A DNA stretch of 64,000 nt from contig JAYQPE010000005.1 of assembly GCA_038145175.1 (NCBI GenBank), positions 1 through 64,000 of the forward strand, written 5' to 3'. The first letter of the stretch is position 1. Each line of letters begins with the position of its first letter. The translations under genes and the position numbers were made by a program. The stretch comes from ATZT02 sp038145175. Lineage in GTDB: Bacteria; Actinomycetota; Actinomycetes; S36-B12; UBA5976. Positions 16,611 to 24,937 of the stretch are shown in pieces. The notes under the pieces are model-generated. The model was not told the origin of the DNA, did no database searches, and worked only from the letters and a program-made list of their open reading frames with translations.

Positions 16611-17512
16611 TTCAATAAACCTTCAACGAAATCATTTGGGTCAAATGCAACTAAATCATCAATTGCTTCACCTATGCCGACAAATTTAACTGGCACGTTT
16701 AATTCTTTTTGCACTGCAATTACGATTCCACCTTTAGCGCTTCCATCAAGTTTGGTTAAAACTATTCCTGTCACATCTACTGCTTCCGTAAAAACTCTTG
16801 CTTGAATTAATCCATTTTGACCAGTCGTAGCATCAATTACTAACAAAATTTCTGTCACTGTTGCATGTTTTTCAATAACTCTTTTAATTTTTCCTAATTC
16901 ATCCATTAGGGCATTTTTAGTGTGTAATCTTCCTGCGGTGTCAATTAAAACTACATCTGCTGCAACGGATAAACCTTTTTGGACAGCATTAAATGCAACA
17001 GTTGATGGTTCTGAGTTCTCATCCCCTACAACTACTTCGACATTACTTTTTTGCCCCCAAGTTTGTAATTGTTGACTAGCTGCTGCTCTAAAAGTATCAG
17101 CTGCTCCAAGTACACATTTCTTACCATTTTTAGTAAGTAAATTAGCAAGTTTTCCAACCGTGGTAGTTTTTCCTGTGCCATTTATACCAACCATCATGAT
17201 TACTGATGGTTTAGCATTTAAATTTAATTCTCGATTGGTAGATTCTAAAGATTTTGTTAATTGATCTTTTAAAACATTTTTGCCATCTTGGGCACTATGA
17301 GCTGATTTCAAAACCGGATTCTGTTTTAAATCTGAAATTATTTCTTTAGTAGTTTTTACCCCAACATCTGCCAAAATTAATGTGTCTTCAATTTCTTGCC
17401 AGGCTTCATCATCAAGATTTGTTTGAGAAAAGATATTTAATAAATTACTTCCAAAATTAGATTTAGTTTTAATAACATTTTCTTCTTTATTTTTTCTAGA
17501 AAATATACCCAT
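16607..17512 (-). CDS. ftsY: SRP receptor GTPase FtsY (short form)
   Basis: FtsY docks the SRP-ribosome complex at the membrane. The 301-residue protein has an N domain (about 20-95), the P-loop GINGTGKTT at 109-117, DTFRAAA near 141, DTAGRLH near 194 and TKLDGSAKGG near 253. It lacks the long acidic N-terminal region or transmembrane helix seen in many actinobacterial FtsY proteins; only about 20 charged residues precede the NG core, so membrane contact would rely on the N-terminal amphipathic stretch MGIFSRKNKEEN. It lies 13 bases after smc. Confidence 0.95.
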   Translation of the reverse strand: MGIFSRKNKEENVIKTKSNFGSNLLNIFSQTNLDDEAWQEIEDTLILADVGVKTTKEIISDLKQNPVLKSAHSAQDGKNVLKDQLTKSLESTNRELNLNAKPSVIMMVGINGTGKTTTVGKLANLLTKNGKKCVLGAADTFRAAASQQLQTWGQKSNVEVVVGDENSEPSTVAFNAVQKGLSVAADVVLIDTAGRLHTKNALMDELGKIKRVIEKHATVTEILLVIDATTGQNGLIQARVFTEAVDVTGIVLTKLDGSAKGGIVIAVQKELNVPVKFVGIGEAIDDLVAFDPNDFVEGLLN

Positions 17513-17525
17513 GAAAAGAAATTAA

Positions 17526-20500
17526 TTAAGCAGGTTGATTTTCACGGACTTCACGAAGGCGTTGGCTCACAACTGTAGAAATACCATCGCCTCTCATTGA
17601 AATTCCATATAGAGCATCGCAAATTTCCATGGTTCTCTTTTGATGAGTTATAACGATCAATTGAGAATTTTCTCTTAGTTCCTCATACAAAACTAAAAGT
17701 CGGCCAAGGTTTGCATCATCTAATGCTGCTTCAACCTCATCAAGGATATAGAAAGGTGAAGGCCTTGCTTTGAATAAAGCAACTAAGAATGCCACGGCAG
17801 CTAATGATTTTTCTCCACCTGAAAGTAGGGATAGTTTTAAATATCGCTTACCAGCTGGTTTTACTTCAATATCAATTCCTGTTGTAAGCATGTTGTCTGG
17901 ATCTGTTAAAGACAAACGTCCTTCTCCACCTGGGAATAGTCTTGGTAGAACTTTTTCAAATTCCACAGAAACATCTTTATAGGCTTCGTTAAATACTTGT
18001 TGAACTCTTTCTTCAACTTCAGCTATTACAGAAAGAAGATCTTTTCTCGTCTTCTTTACATCTTCTAGTTGCTCGGTTAAGAATTGATTTCTTTCTTCTA
18101 AAGCCTGGAATTCTTCTAAAGCTAGAGGATTAATTCTTCCCAAAAGTGAAAGTTTCTTTTCTGCATCCAAAGCTCTTTTTTCTTGCTTTTCTCGTACATA
18201 AACTTCAGGATCTTTTGGAGTAGGAACTGGATCTTCAGGGTTTGCATCCTCATCAATATGCACAATTTGAGGCACTAATTGATCTGGGCCATATTCACGA
18301 AGCAAAGATTCAGAGTCAATTCCATAATCTTCTAAAGCTTTAATTTCCATTTGTTCAATGCGAAGTCTTTGTTCCATTCTTGCCACTTCGTCTCTGTGAA
18401 CTGTGTCTACAAGTCTTTCTAATTCACTTGCTAAATCTCTCAACGCATGTCTTACCTGTTGAACTTCTTGCTCCATGGCTTGCTGATGACTAGTTGCTTC
18501 ATCTCTTTCTTTTTCTGCTATTAGTAGTGAATTTTCCAAATATGACATCGCAGTTTCAACACCTTGAAATACTGCATTTGCAATATAAGCTTCGCGACGT
18601 CTTTGTTCTCTTCTTTCTAAAGCTTTCGAACGAGCAATTCTTTCGCTTTGCGCTGTTTTTTCTAACTGTTCTGCTCTTTGTACAACTGCTGCAAGTCTTT
18701 CTTCTGCAGTTCTCATCGCAAGACGAGCATCAACTTCTGCAGCTCGTGTTGTTTCTAAAAGATTTGTTAAGCGAATTAGTTCAACAGGATCTACAGAAAT
18801 TTCCTCAACAGGCTCTGTATCTGTTTCATTGAGTCTTAATTCAAGTTCTCTTAAAACTCTTTCATCATCTGCTCTTGCAGTATGGCTTGCTCTAAGCAAA
18901 GAATCTAATCTTTCAGCTTCTGCTTGAGAAGAGCGAGATTGTTCGCCAAGTGCAGCTAATTTTTCTGCAATTGCTGCAAGTTCTGCATCTGATTCATAAA
19001 GTAAAGCAAGAGCAGCATCTACTTTTTCTTGTGCTCGTTTTTGTTCTTCTTTTGCAGATGTTAATTCAAACTTTAATTGATCAGCGACCATACTTGCTTG
19101 GTCTTTTTCTTGAATTGCTTTTTCTACATTTGCTTTTGCTTCAATACGAGAACGAGAATTAATTGTTCCACCTATTACGTAATAAGTAGTAACTTTGTCG
19201 CCATCTCTGGTTACTGCAGTTAATCTTGGTTGCAACTTAATTGCTTCTAAGCCTTCTTCTAAAGTTTCAACCACAACTGTGTCTTTAAGTAATTTTTTCA
19301 ATGCATTTTGCAATTCATAAGGTGCATTTACCAATTCGATTGCATTTCTGGAAAATGGCGGCACAGCTGGTGCGTTATTTTGTTCATACTGAGTATCTGC
19401 TAATAAAACCGCAGCTCTTCCTGATTTACTATTCTTTAATTTGTTAACTGCTCTAATTGCATCATTAACCGATTTTGCAGCTATTGCATTTGCAGCATCA
19501 CCTAAAGCAACTGCAATTGCAGTTTCCCAACCATTTTCAATTCTTAATAATGTTGCAAGAGATCCAATTAAAGAATCATCACCAGAATTTAATAAAGTTT
19601 CACCACCATCAATTTCTTCTAATAAAGATTGTTCTAACGCTTCTGCTCTTGCATTAAGAGCAGCTTTTGTTCTTGAAGCTTCTTGTGATTTAGTTTCTAA
19701 TTCAGAAACTTTTTCTTGGGCAAGTTTTAATTCTCGAGCAACTTGCTCATGCTGAGTATCAAGTCCTTTTTCACCAGCATTTAATCCTGCAATTTGTGAT
19801 TCAAGACTTAAATATTCACTCTTTGCTTTTTCAGCTCTTTCTCTTGCTTCTCTAACTTCAACTTCTAATCTGGTTGCTTCACTTGCTCTTGCTTCAATTC
19901 TTGATTTAGCAGCATTAACTTGACCAACAAGTCTTGCTAACTCTTCTCTTTTATCTGCTGCAGATTTTATTGCATTGTTATGCCGAGCTTGTTCGGTTTG
20001 AAAAAGTTGCTCGGTGGCAGTTCTTTCTCCTGTTGATTTATGTAAAAAGTTTCTTGCAGTTTCAACATCTTTTTGTAATTCATATGAATTTTCCCGAACT
20101 TGTTTGGCTTCTTTTTCTAACGCTTCAGGATCAGCCCCTGTGGTTTGCTCTTGAATTTCTTCTTCAACAAGTTTTGCTCGTTCCATTGCTAATGATCTGG
20201 TACCAAAAAATCTTTCTCTAAGTGAAGCCAATTTAAACCAAGTCTGTTGAGCGGTTTGAACTCTAGGAGTTGCTTCTAGTAATAATCTTTCTAATTCCGA
20301 TTCCCTTAATTTCTTTTCATTGATTTGGGACTCAACAACTGCTTGTTTCTCACGCAAAATTGTTTCATCAGCGACTTCTTTCATCATTACTTCTCGCATT
20401 TGAGTTAGATCATCAGCCAAAATTCTCAATTTGGCATCTCTAAGTTCTGCTTGAATTGTTTGTGCTTTTCTTGCCACATCAGCTTGTCTTGCTAACGGTT

Positions 20501-21107
20501 TTAATTGTCGTCTAATTTCGGTTGTTAAATCTTGCAAACGAAGCATATTTGCTTGCGTTGCCTCTAGTTTTCTTTCAGCTTTTTCTTTTCTTCTTCTATG
20601 TTTTAATACTCCAGCTGCTTCTTCAATAAAGCCACGTCTTTCTTCAGGAGTTGCAGTTAAAACTGCTGAAACTTGTCCTTGACCAACAATTACGTGCATT
20701 TCTCGACCGATTCCAGAATCGGCTAACAACTCTTGAACGTCTAAAAGTCTTACTTGATTGCCATTAATTGCATATTCTGATCCACCATTTCTAAATAAAG
20801 TTCTAGAAATAGTTACTTCGGAATATTCAATTGGTAATGCTCCATCTGAATTATCAATTGTTAAAACAACTTCTGCTCTACCAAGTGGTGCTCTTCCTGC
20901 AGAACCGGAGAAAATAACGTCATCCATTTTTCCACCACGTAATGTTTTTGCACCTTGTTCACCCATTACCCATGCAATTGCATCAACAATGTTTGATTTA
21001 CCAGAACCATTAGGTCCAACAACAGCGGTAATTCCAGGTTCAAATTCTAAAGTTGTAGCAGAAGCAAATGATTTAAATCCGCGTAAGGTCAGACTCTTTA
21101 AATACAT
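17526..21107 (-). CDS. smc: Chromosome partition protein SMC
   Basis: SMC is the ATPase of bacterial condensin, acting with ScpA and ScpB in chromosome folding and segregation. The 1193-residue protein has Walker A GPNGSGKS at 31-38, two long coiled coils (about 170-490 and 670-1000) around a hinge (about 495-650), the ABC signature LSLLSGGEKSL near 1094 and Walker B FYILDEVEAALDD near 1120. A good ribosome-binding sequence (GGGAGGTAG) precedes the ATG. It is followed by ftsY as in many actinobacteria. Confidence 0.97.
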   Translation of the reverse strand: MYLKSLTLRGFKSFASATTLEFEPGITAVVGPNGSGKSNIVDAIAWVMGEQGAKTLRGGKMDDVIFSGSAGRAPLGRAEVVLTIDNSDGALPIEYSEVTISRTLFRNGGSEYAINGNQVRLLDVQELLADSGIGREMHVIVGQGQVSAVLTATPEERRGFIEEAAGVLKHRRRKEKAERKLEATQANMLRLQDLTTEIRRQLKPLARQADVARKAQTIQAELRDAKLRILADDLTQMREVMMKEVADETILREKQAVVESQINEKKLRESELERLLLEATPRVQTAQQTWFKLASLRERFFGTRSLAMERAKLVEEEIQEQTTGADPEALEKEAKQVRENSYELQKDVETARNFLHKSTGERTATEQLFQTEQARHNNAIKSAADKREELARLVGQVNAAKSRIEARASEATRLEVEVREARERAEKAKSEYLSLESQIAGLNAGEKGLDTQHEQVARELKLAQEKVSELETKSQEASRTKAALNARAEALEQSLLEEIDGGETLLNSGDDSLIGSLATLLRIENGWETAIAVALGDAANAIAAKSVNDAIRAVNKLKNSKSGRAAVLLADTQYEQNNAPAVPPFSRNAIELVNAPYELQNALKKLLKDTVVVETLEEGLEAIKLQPRLTAVTRDGDKVTTYYVIGGTINSRSRIEAKANVEKAIQEKDQASMVADQLKFELTSAKEEQKRAQEKVDAALALLYESDAELAAIAEKLAALGEQSRSSQAEAERLDSLLRASHTARADDERVLRELELRLNETDTEPVEEISVDPVELIRLTNLLETTRAAEVDARLAMRTAEERLAAVVQRAEQLEKTAQSERIARSKALERREQRRREAYIANAVFQGVETAMSYLENSLLIAEKERDEATSHQQAMEQEVQQVRHALRDLASELERLVDTVHRDEVARMEQRLRIEQMEIKALEDYGIDSESLLREYGPDQLVPQIVHIDEDANPEDPVPTPKDPEVYVREKQEKRALDAEKKLSLLGRINPLALEEFQALEERNQFLTEQLEDVKKTRKDLLSVIAEVEERVQQVFNEAYKDVSVEFEKVLPRLFPGGEGRLSLTDPDNMLTTGIDIEVKPAGKRYLKLSLLSGGEKSLAAVAFLVALFKARPSPFYILDEVEAALDDANLGRLLVLYEELRENSQLIVITHQKRTMEICDALYGISMRGDGISTVVSQRLREVRENQPA

Positions 21108-21156
21108 GAATCTACCTCCCGAAATTAGTAAGTTGTTTTTCTACTACCTTCCAACT

Positions 21157-22029
21157 CTATCTATGAGCCTTAAGTCGAGGTTGGCAATTTGGGCAAATTG
21201 TTGAACTTCTGTTGTTAGAAAACGCTTGTTTTTCCATTTTGAATTCACACCTGTAACACCTTTCACCTACACGACCATATGCCTTTAAATCATTTTCGAA
21301 ATAACCACTCTCCCCATTTACGTCAATGTAGAGATCATCAAAGGACGTGCCGCCTTTTTTTAGCGCTTTTTTCATGACTTTTTTTGCTGCTTGCAAAATT
21401 TCAGTAATCTTTTCTTCATTTAAATCCTCACAAATATTTGCCCAATGAGTCTTTGCTTCCCATAGGGCTTCATCAACATAAATATTTCCAATTCCAGAGA
21501 CTATTTCTTGATTTAAAAGTGCTTGTTTAATTCCAGTTTTTCTTCTCTTTATATTTGCAACAACTTCATATAAATTAAAACTTTTTTCCAATAAATCAGG
21601 GGCAATGTGAAATGCTGATTCTGGAACTAATCTTTTATCTTTTGCTTCAACTAAATCTTCTAGATTCATCCATCCAAAAGTTCTTTGATCACAAAAATGA
21701 AGTGATTTTTTGTAATTCTTAAAATTAATTACTACTCGTGCATGCTTACTTGGTTTCTCATCCTTATTAACTAGAAGCATTTGCCCACTCATCCCAAGAT
21801 GAGCACTGAGTGCAAGATTTTTACCTTTAATCTCTAGCCAGAAAAATTTTCCTCTTCGTTCCACAGACTTGATGGTCATTCCAATTAAAGTATTTTCAAA
21901 AGTTTTAATACTTTTAGAAAAATTTCTTAATGCTCTTTTATTTCTTACTTTTACTTGACTTATAGTTCTATTGACTAAATACTTTTCTAATCCTTTTCTA
22001 ACAACTTCAACTTCTGGTAATTCGGGCAT
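21157..22029 (-). CDS. mutM: Formamidopyrimidine-DNA glycosylase MutM (Fpg)
   Basis: This bifunctional glycosylase/AP lyase removes 8-oxoguanine and formamidopyrimidines. The mature N-terminus PELPEVE places the catalytic Pro2 and Glu3, and the C-terminal zinc finger has Cys pairs CYRC (about 258) and CPNC (about 279). Total length is 290 residues. Its start codon directly follows the rnc stop, the usual rnc-mutM-smc arrangement of actinobacteria. Confidence 0.96.
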   Translation of the reverse strand: MPELPEVEVVRKGLEKYLVNRTISQVKVRNKRALRNFSKSIKTFENTLIGMTIKSVERRGKFFWLEIKGKNLALSAHLGMSGQMLLVNKDEKPSKHARVVINFKNYKKSLHFCDQRTFGWMNLEDLVEAKDKRLVPESAFHIAPDLLEKSFNLYEVVANIKRRKTGIKQALLNQEIVSGIGNIYVDEALWEAKTHWANICEDLNEEKITEILQAAKKVMKKALKKGGTSFDDLYIDVNGESGYFENDLKAYGRVGERCYRCEFKMEKQAFSNNRSSTICPNCQPRLKAHR

Positions 22030-22704
22030 TTATTTTTGTTTTAGGTCTTGAAATGCTATAGCTGCAGCTTTTTGCTCGGCTTCTTTTTTACTTTTTCCTA
22101 AACCTTGATCAAAAACTAAGTCACCAACTTTAACTTTAGCGCTGAAACTTTTATCGTGATCAGGTCCTGATTGATCTATTAAATATTCAATTGAGCCTAA
22201 ATTTTTACTTGCCACAAGTTCAGTCAAACTAGTCTTCCAATCAAGTGCTTCCCCAAGTTCAGCACTTGCAGCAATTATGGGAGCAAATAGTTGCAAAATA
22301 ACTTCACTTGATTTTTCAATTCCATGTTCAACATAAATTGCTCCAATTATTGCCTCTAGTGCATCTGCCAAAATGCTTGATTTATCTTTTCCACCTGTTG
22401 CTTCTTCACCTTTACCAAGTAGAAGAAATTCTCCTAAACCAAGAGTTCTTGCCACATCAGCTAAAGCTTTTGCATTGACAACTGCTGCTCTTAATTTGGC
22501 AAGTTGTCCTTCTTCAGCATCAGGATTTTTTCTATAAAGTTCATCTGTGACAACTAGACCTAAAACTGAATCACCTAAAAACTCTAAACGTTCATTAGTT
22601 GGGATTCCGCCATTTTCATATGAAAAAGAACGATGAGTAATTGCTTGCTTTAATAATTTTTCTGAAACTTCAACGCCTAAGCGCGTAACTAATTCGCGCA
22701 TCAC
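22030..22704 (-). CDS. rnc: Ribonuclease III
   Basis: RNase III cleaves double-stranded RNA, including rRNA precursors. The 224-residue protein has the signature NERLEFLGDSVLG at 38-49, which supplies metal-binding Glu and Asp, and a second acidic site in the ADALEAIIGAIYVEHG segment. A double-stranded RNA-binding domain lies at about 150-222. The frame opens at GTG followed at once by ATG, so the true start may be one codon in (22701). It sits between rpmF and mutM. Confidence 0.95.
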   Translation of the reverse strand: MMRELVTRLGVEVSEKLLKQAITHRSFSYENGGIPTNERLEFLGDSVLGLVVTDELYRKNPDAEEGQLAKLRAAVVNAKALADVARTLGLGEFLLLGKGEEATGGKDKSSILADALEAIIGAIYVEHGIEKSSEVILQLFAPIIAASAELGEALDWKTSLTELVASKNLGSIEYLIDQSGPDHDKSFSAKVKVGDLVFDQGLGKSKKEAEQKAAAIAFQDLKQK

Positions 22705-22715
22705 AACTTACTTAT

Positions 22716-22889
22716 TTATGGGTTTGTAACTTGACGTTTTGCATATGTTCCACAGTTTGGACAAGCTCTGTGTGGAACTTTTTCAGTTCTGCAACGATCA
22801 CATAAAACTAAAGTTGGAGCAGTTGCTTTCCATTGGGAACGGCGATGACGAGTATTTGCACGAGACATTTTTCGCTTTGGTACTGGCAC
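22716..22889 (-). CDS. rpmF: 50S ribosomal protein L32
   Basis: This 57-residue protein starts at GTG and reads VPVPKRKMSRANTRHRR, the L32 N-terminus. It has a zinc ribbon with Cys pairs CDRC and CPNC and ends in YAKRQVTNP. All four cysteines are kept, so this is the zinc-containing (C+) form. It follows the DUF177 gene by 6 bases, the near-universal yceD-rpmF pair, and precedes rnc by 11 bases. Confidence 0.95.
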   Translation of the reverse strand: MPVPKRKMSRANTRHRRSQWKATAPTLVLCDRCRTEKVPHRACPNCGTYAKRQVTNP

Positions 22890-22895
22890 TTTGGT

Positions 22896-23435
22896 TTACA
22901 TCTCTTTCTTTAACTGCGACAGTATCGACCATCGCGGATCTATTATTTCATGCTTGTGTTCTGGATTCTCATCGAGACGAATTCCACACTGGGCACAAAG
23001 TCCAAGACAATCATCTTTGCAAAGAGGTCGAGTTGGTAATTCAAGCACCACCGCATCTATGAGGGCTGGCTCAAGATTTAGCAAATCACCTTGCAGTTGT
23101 CTAACCTCATCTTCTTCATTTTCATTTAATTCTTTATCTTCATAAAGATAAAGCTCAGTAATGTAAGGACTAATTTCGTAATGGATTGGATCTAAACATC
23201 TTGAACACTCAGCATCAAATTCTAAATTAATATTTCCAGTAACTAAGACACCTTCTACAACAGATTCTAAAAATAAGTCAAGTTCTACTTCATGATCTTT
23301 TTCAATTAACACAGGACCATTACTTAAAGAATTAGGAAGTTTATTTTTTAGATTTATTTTCTTTGATTCACCAGCTCTTCTAGGTAATTCGTGCACATCA
23401 AGAACTAGTGGATCTCTAGGATCCAATTTCTTCAT
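22896..23435 (-). CDS. DUF177 / YceD family protein
   Basis: This 179-residue protein belongs to the YceD (DUF177) family, linked to 23S rRNA or large-subunit maturation and almost always encoded before rpmF, as here. It has CSRC at 77-80 and a second cysteine cluster at 139, 143, 147 and 150 (CKDDCLGLCAQCG), followed by DPRWSIL, the family C-terminus. The stretch around 100-112 is very acidic. It lies 3 bases after the upstream coiled-coil gene. Confidence 0.92.
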   Translation of the reverse strand: MKKLDPRDPLVLDVHELPRRAGESKKINLKNKLPNSLSNGPVLIEKDHEVELDLFLESVVEGVLVTGNINLEFDAECSRCLDPIHYEISPYITELYLYEDKELNENEEDEVRQLQGDLLNLEPALIDAVVLELPTRPLCKDDCLGLCAQCGIRLDENPEHKHEIIDPRWSILSQLKKEM

Positions 23436-23438
23436 TTG

Positions 23439-23903
23439 TTATCTCAAATCTTGGGGATAATTACTACTTATTTTTTCTCTGCCCCGTCTAACCACTTGAA
23501 TTGTTTTTTGCAATGAAGCTTCAAAATTTGCAAGTTGGGCATCAATATATTGATCTGTTTCTAATCTCATTTTTGATAATTCTTCATCTACTTGTTTCAA
23601 AATATCTTGTGCTCTTAAATTTGCCTCTTGCACGATTTCAGTTTGAGAAATTAGTCTATTTGCTTCATGCTTTGCTTCATCAATAATTGCTTGACCGGCT
23701 AATCTTCCTTCATTCATCACAGCTTCTTTGTTTTCTAGTAAATGCTGAGCATGCAAAATATCTGGGGGTAATTTTGCTTTTAATTCATTCAAAAGATTCG
23801 TCATTTCTTGCCTATTAACTAAAGCACCGTCTCTAGATAATGGCACAGATCTTGCTTCTTGAATTTCGTTTAAAATTCTTTCAATTATTTGTAAGGATTC
23901 CAT
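23439..23903 (-). CDS. DivIVA-like coiled-coil protein
   Basis: This 154-residue protein is mostly predicted helix and coiled coil (about 50-135), preceded by a short conserved-looking N-terminus (ESLQIIERILNEIQEARSVP). In actinobacteria a cell-division initiation or DivIVA-like coiled-coil protein typically sits between coaD and the DUF177 gene, exactly this position. It lacks the N-terminal Phe-Arg lipid-binding motif of full DivIVA, so direct membrane binding is uncertain. It starts next to the coaD stop. Confidence 0.75.
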   Translation of the reverse strand: MESLQIIERILNEIQEARSVPLSRDGALVNRQEMTNLLNELKAKLPPDILHAQHLLENKEAVMNEGRLAGQAIIDEAKHEANRLISQTEIVQEANLRAQDILKQVDEELSKMRLETDQYIDAQLANFEASLQKTIQVVRRGREKISSNYPQDLR

Positions 23904-24380
23904 TTACTTCTTGTACTTCTTTCTCAACTCTTCTTGTACTTTTTGAGGCACAAGATTAGCAATATCTCCCCCATGTCTTGCTACTTCTCGAACCAAACTT
24001 GAAGAAAGGAAGGAATACAACGGATTAGTAGCCACAAAAAGAGTTTCAATATCTCCTAATTGATAATTCATTTGAGACATCTGTAATTCATAGTCAAAAT
24101 CACTTACAGCTCTTAGTCCCTTAACTATGGCTGTCACACCATTGTCTTTGCAGAAATCAACTAAAAGTCCATCAAAAGTTGCAACTGAAACATTATTTAA
24201 ATGTTTCACAGAATCTTTAATTAATTCAACTCTTTCTTCAATTGAAAACAAGCCATTTTTAGAATGATTTACTAATACCGCAACCACTACTTCTTGCGCT
24301 AAATCAGCAGCTCTTTTGAAAACGTCTATATGGCCATTGGTTACTGGATCAAAAGATCCTGGGCAAACTACTTTTTGCAT
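23904..24380 (-). CDS. coaD: Phosphopantetheine adenylyltransferase CoaD
   Basis: CoaD transfers AMP from ATP to 4'-phosphopantetheine, the penultimate step of coenzyme A synthesis. I chose the start giving MQKVVCPGSFDPVTNGH (158 residues) over an in-frame codon five residues upstream, because the family begins there. The nucleotidyltransferase motif TNGH is at 14-17, and SSSLVREVARHGG near the end completes the active site. It overlaps rsmD by 13 bases, the usual rsmD-coaD pairing. Confidence 0.95.
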   Translation of the reverse strand: MQKVVCPGSFDPVTNGHIDVFKRAADLAQEVVVAVLVNHSKNGLFSIEERVELIKDSVKHLNNVSVATFDGLLVDFCKDNGVTAIVKGLRAVSDFDYELQMSQMNYQLGDIETLFVATNPLYSFLSSSLVREVARHGGDIANLVPQKVQEELRKKYKK

Positions 24381-24937
24381 ACTTGACCGTACCAAACTGT
24401 TGTATCGCCATAAGATTTATCTCTCAAACTTTCGAAGCCATCTGGCCAAACAAACTCTTTTAAGGCTTTACTAGATTCAACCACCAAGATGGCATCGGAA
24501 GAAAACCAAGAATTTTTTAAACCGAGATTTAAGACTTTTGAAATATCACTTAAGGAATAGTCATAAGGTGGATCCATAAATATTAAATGAAATGGTGCAT
24601 TGAATTTATGTGCCGGTGGTGTACTTAAAAGAGTTTCAACTTTTACTTCGCTTACATTTGCTTTTATATCTAATTCTTTTAAATTCAAAGTTATAGTTTG
24701 GCATGCTGATTTATTGAAATCAACAAATAAAGCATTTTTTGCTCCCCTTGATATTGCTTCGATTCCCAAAGCTCCACTTCCTGCATAAAGATCTAAAACA
24801 TTTAATTCTTCAATAGCATCAAGTGAGACCAAGGATGAAAAAATCGCTTCTCTAACTCGATCAAGAGTTGGTCTTGTTCCTGATTCTGGAACTTTTAATC
24901 TTCTGCCTCTATATTCTCCAGCAATAACTCTAGTCAT
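24368..24937 (-). CDS. rsmD: 16S rRNA (guanine966-N2)-methyltransferase RsmD
   Basis: RsmD methylates G966 of 16S rRNA in assembled 30S particles. The 189-residue Rossmann methyltransferase has the donor-binding motif DLYAGSGALGIE at 49-60 and the catalytic DPPY at 122-125. The N-terminal RVIAGEYRGRRLKVP is characteristic of the family. It starts immediately after the recG stop and overlaps coaD, a conserved recG-rsmD-coaD cluster. Confidence 0.95.
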   Translation of the reverse strand: MTRVIAGEYRGRRLKVPESGTRPTLDRVREAIFSSLVSLDAIEELNVLDLYAGSGALGIEAISRGAKNALFVDFNKSACQTITLNLKELDIKANVSEVKVETLLSTPPAHKFNAPFHLIFMDPPYDYSLSDISKVLNLGLKNSWFSSDAILVVESSKALKEFVWPDGFESLRDKSYGDTTVWYGQVCKK

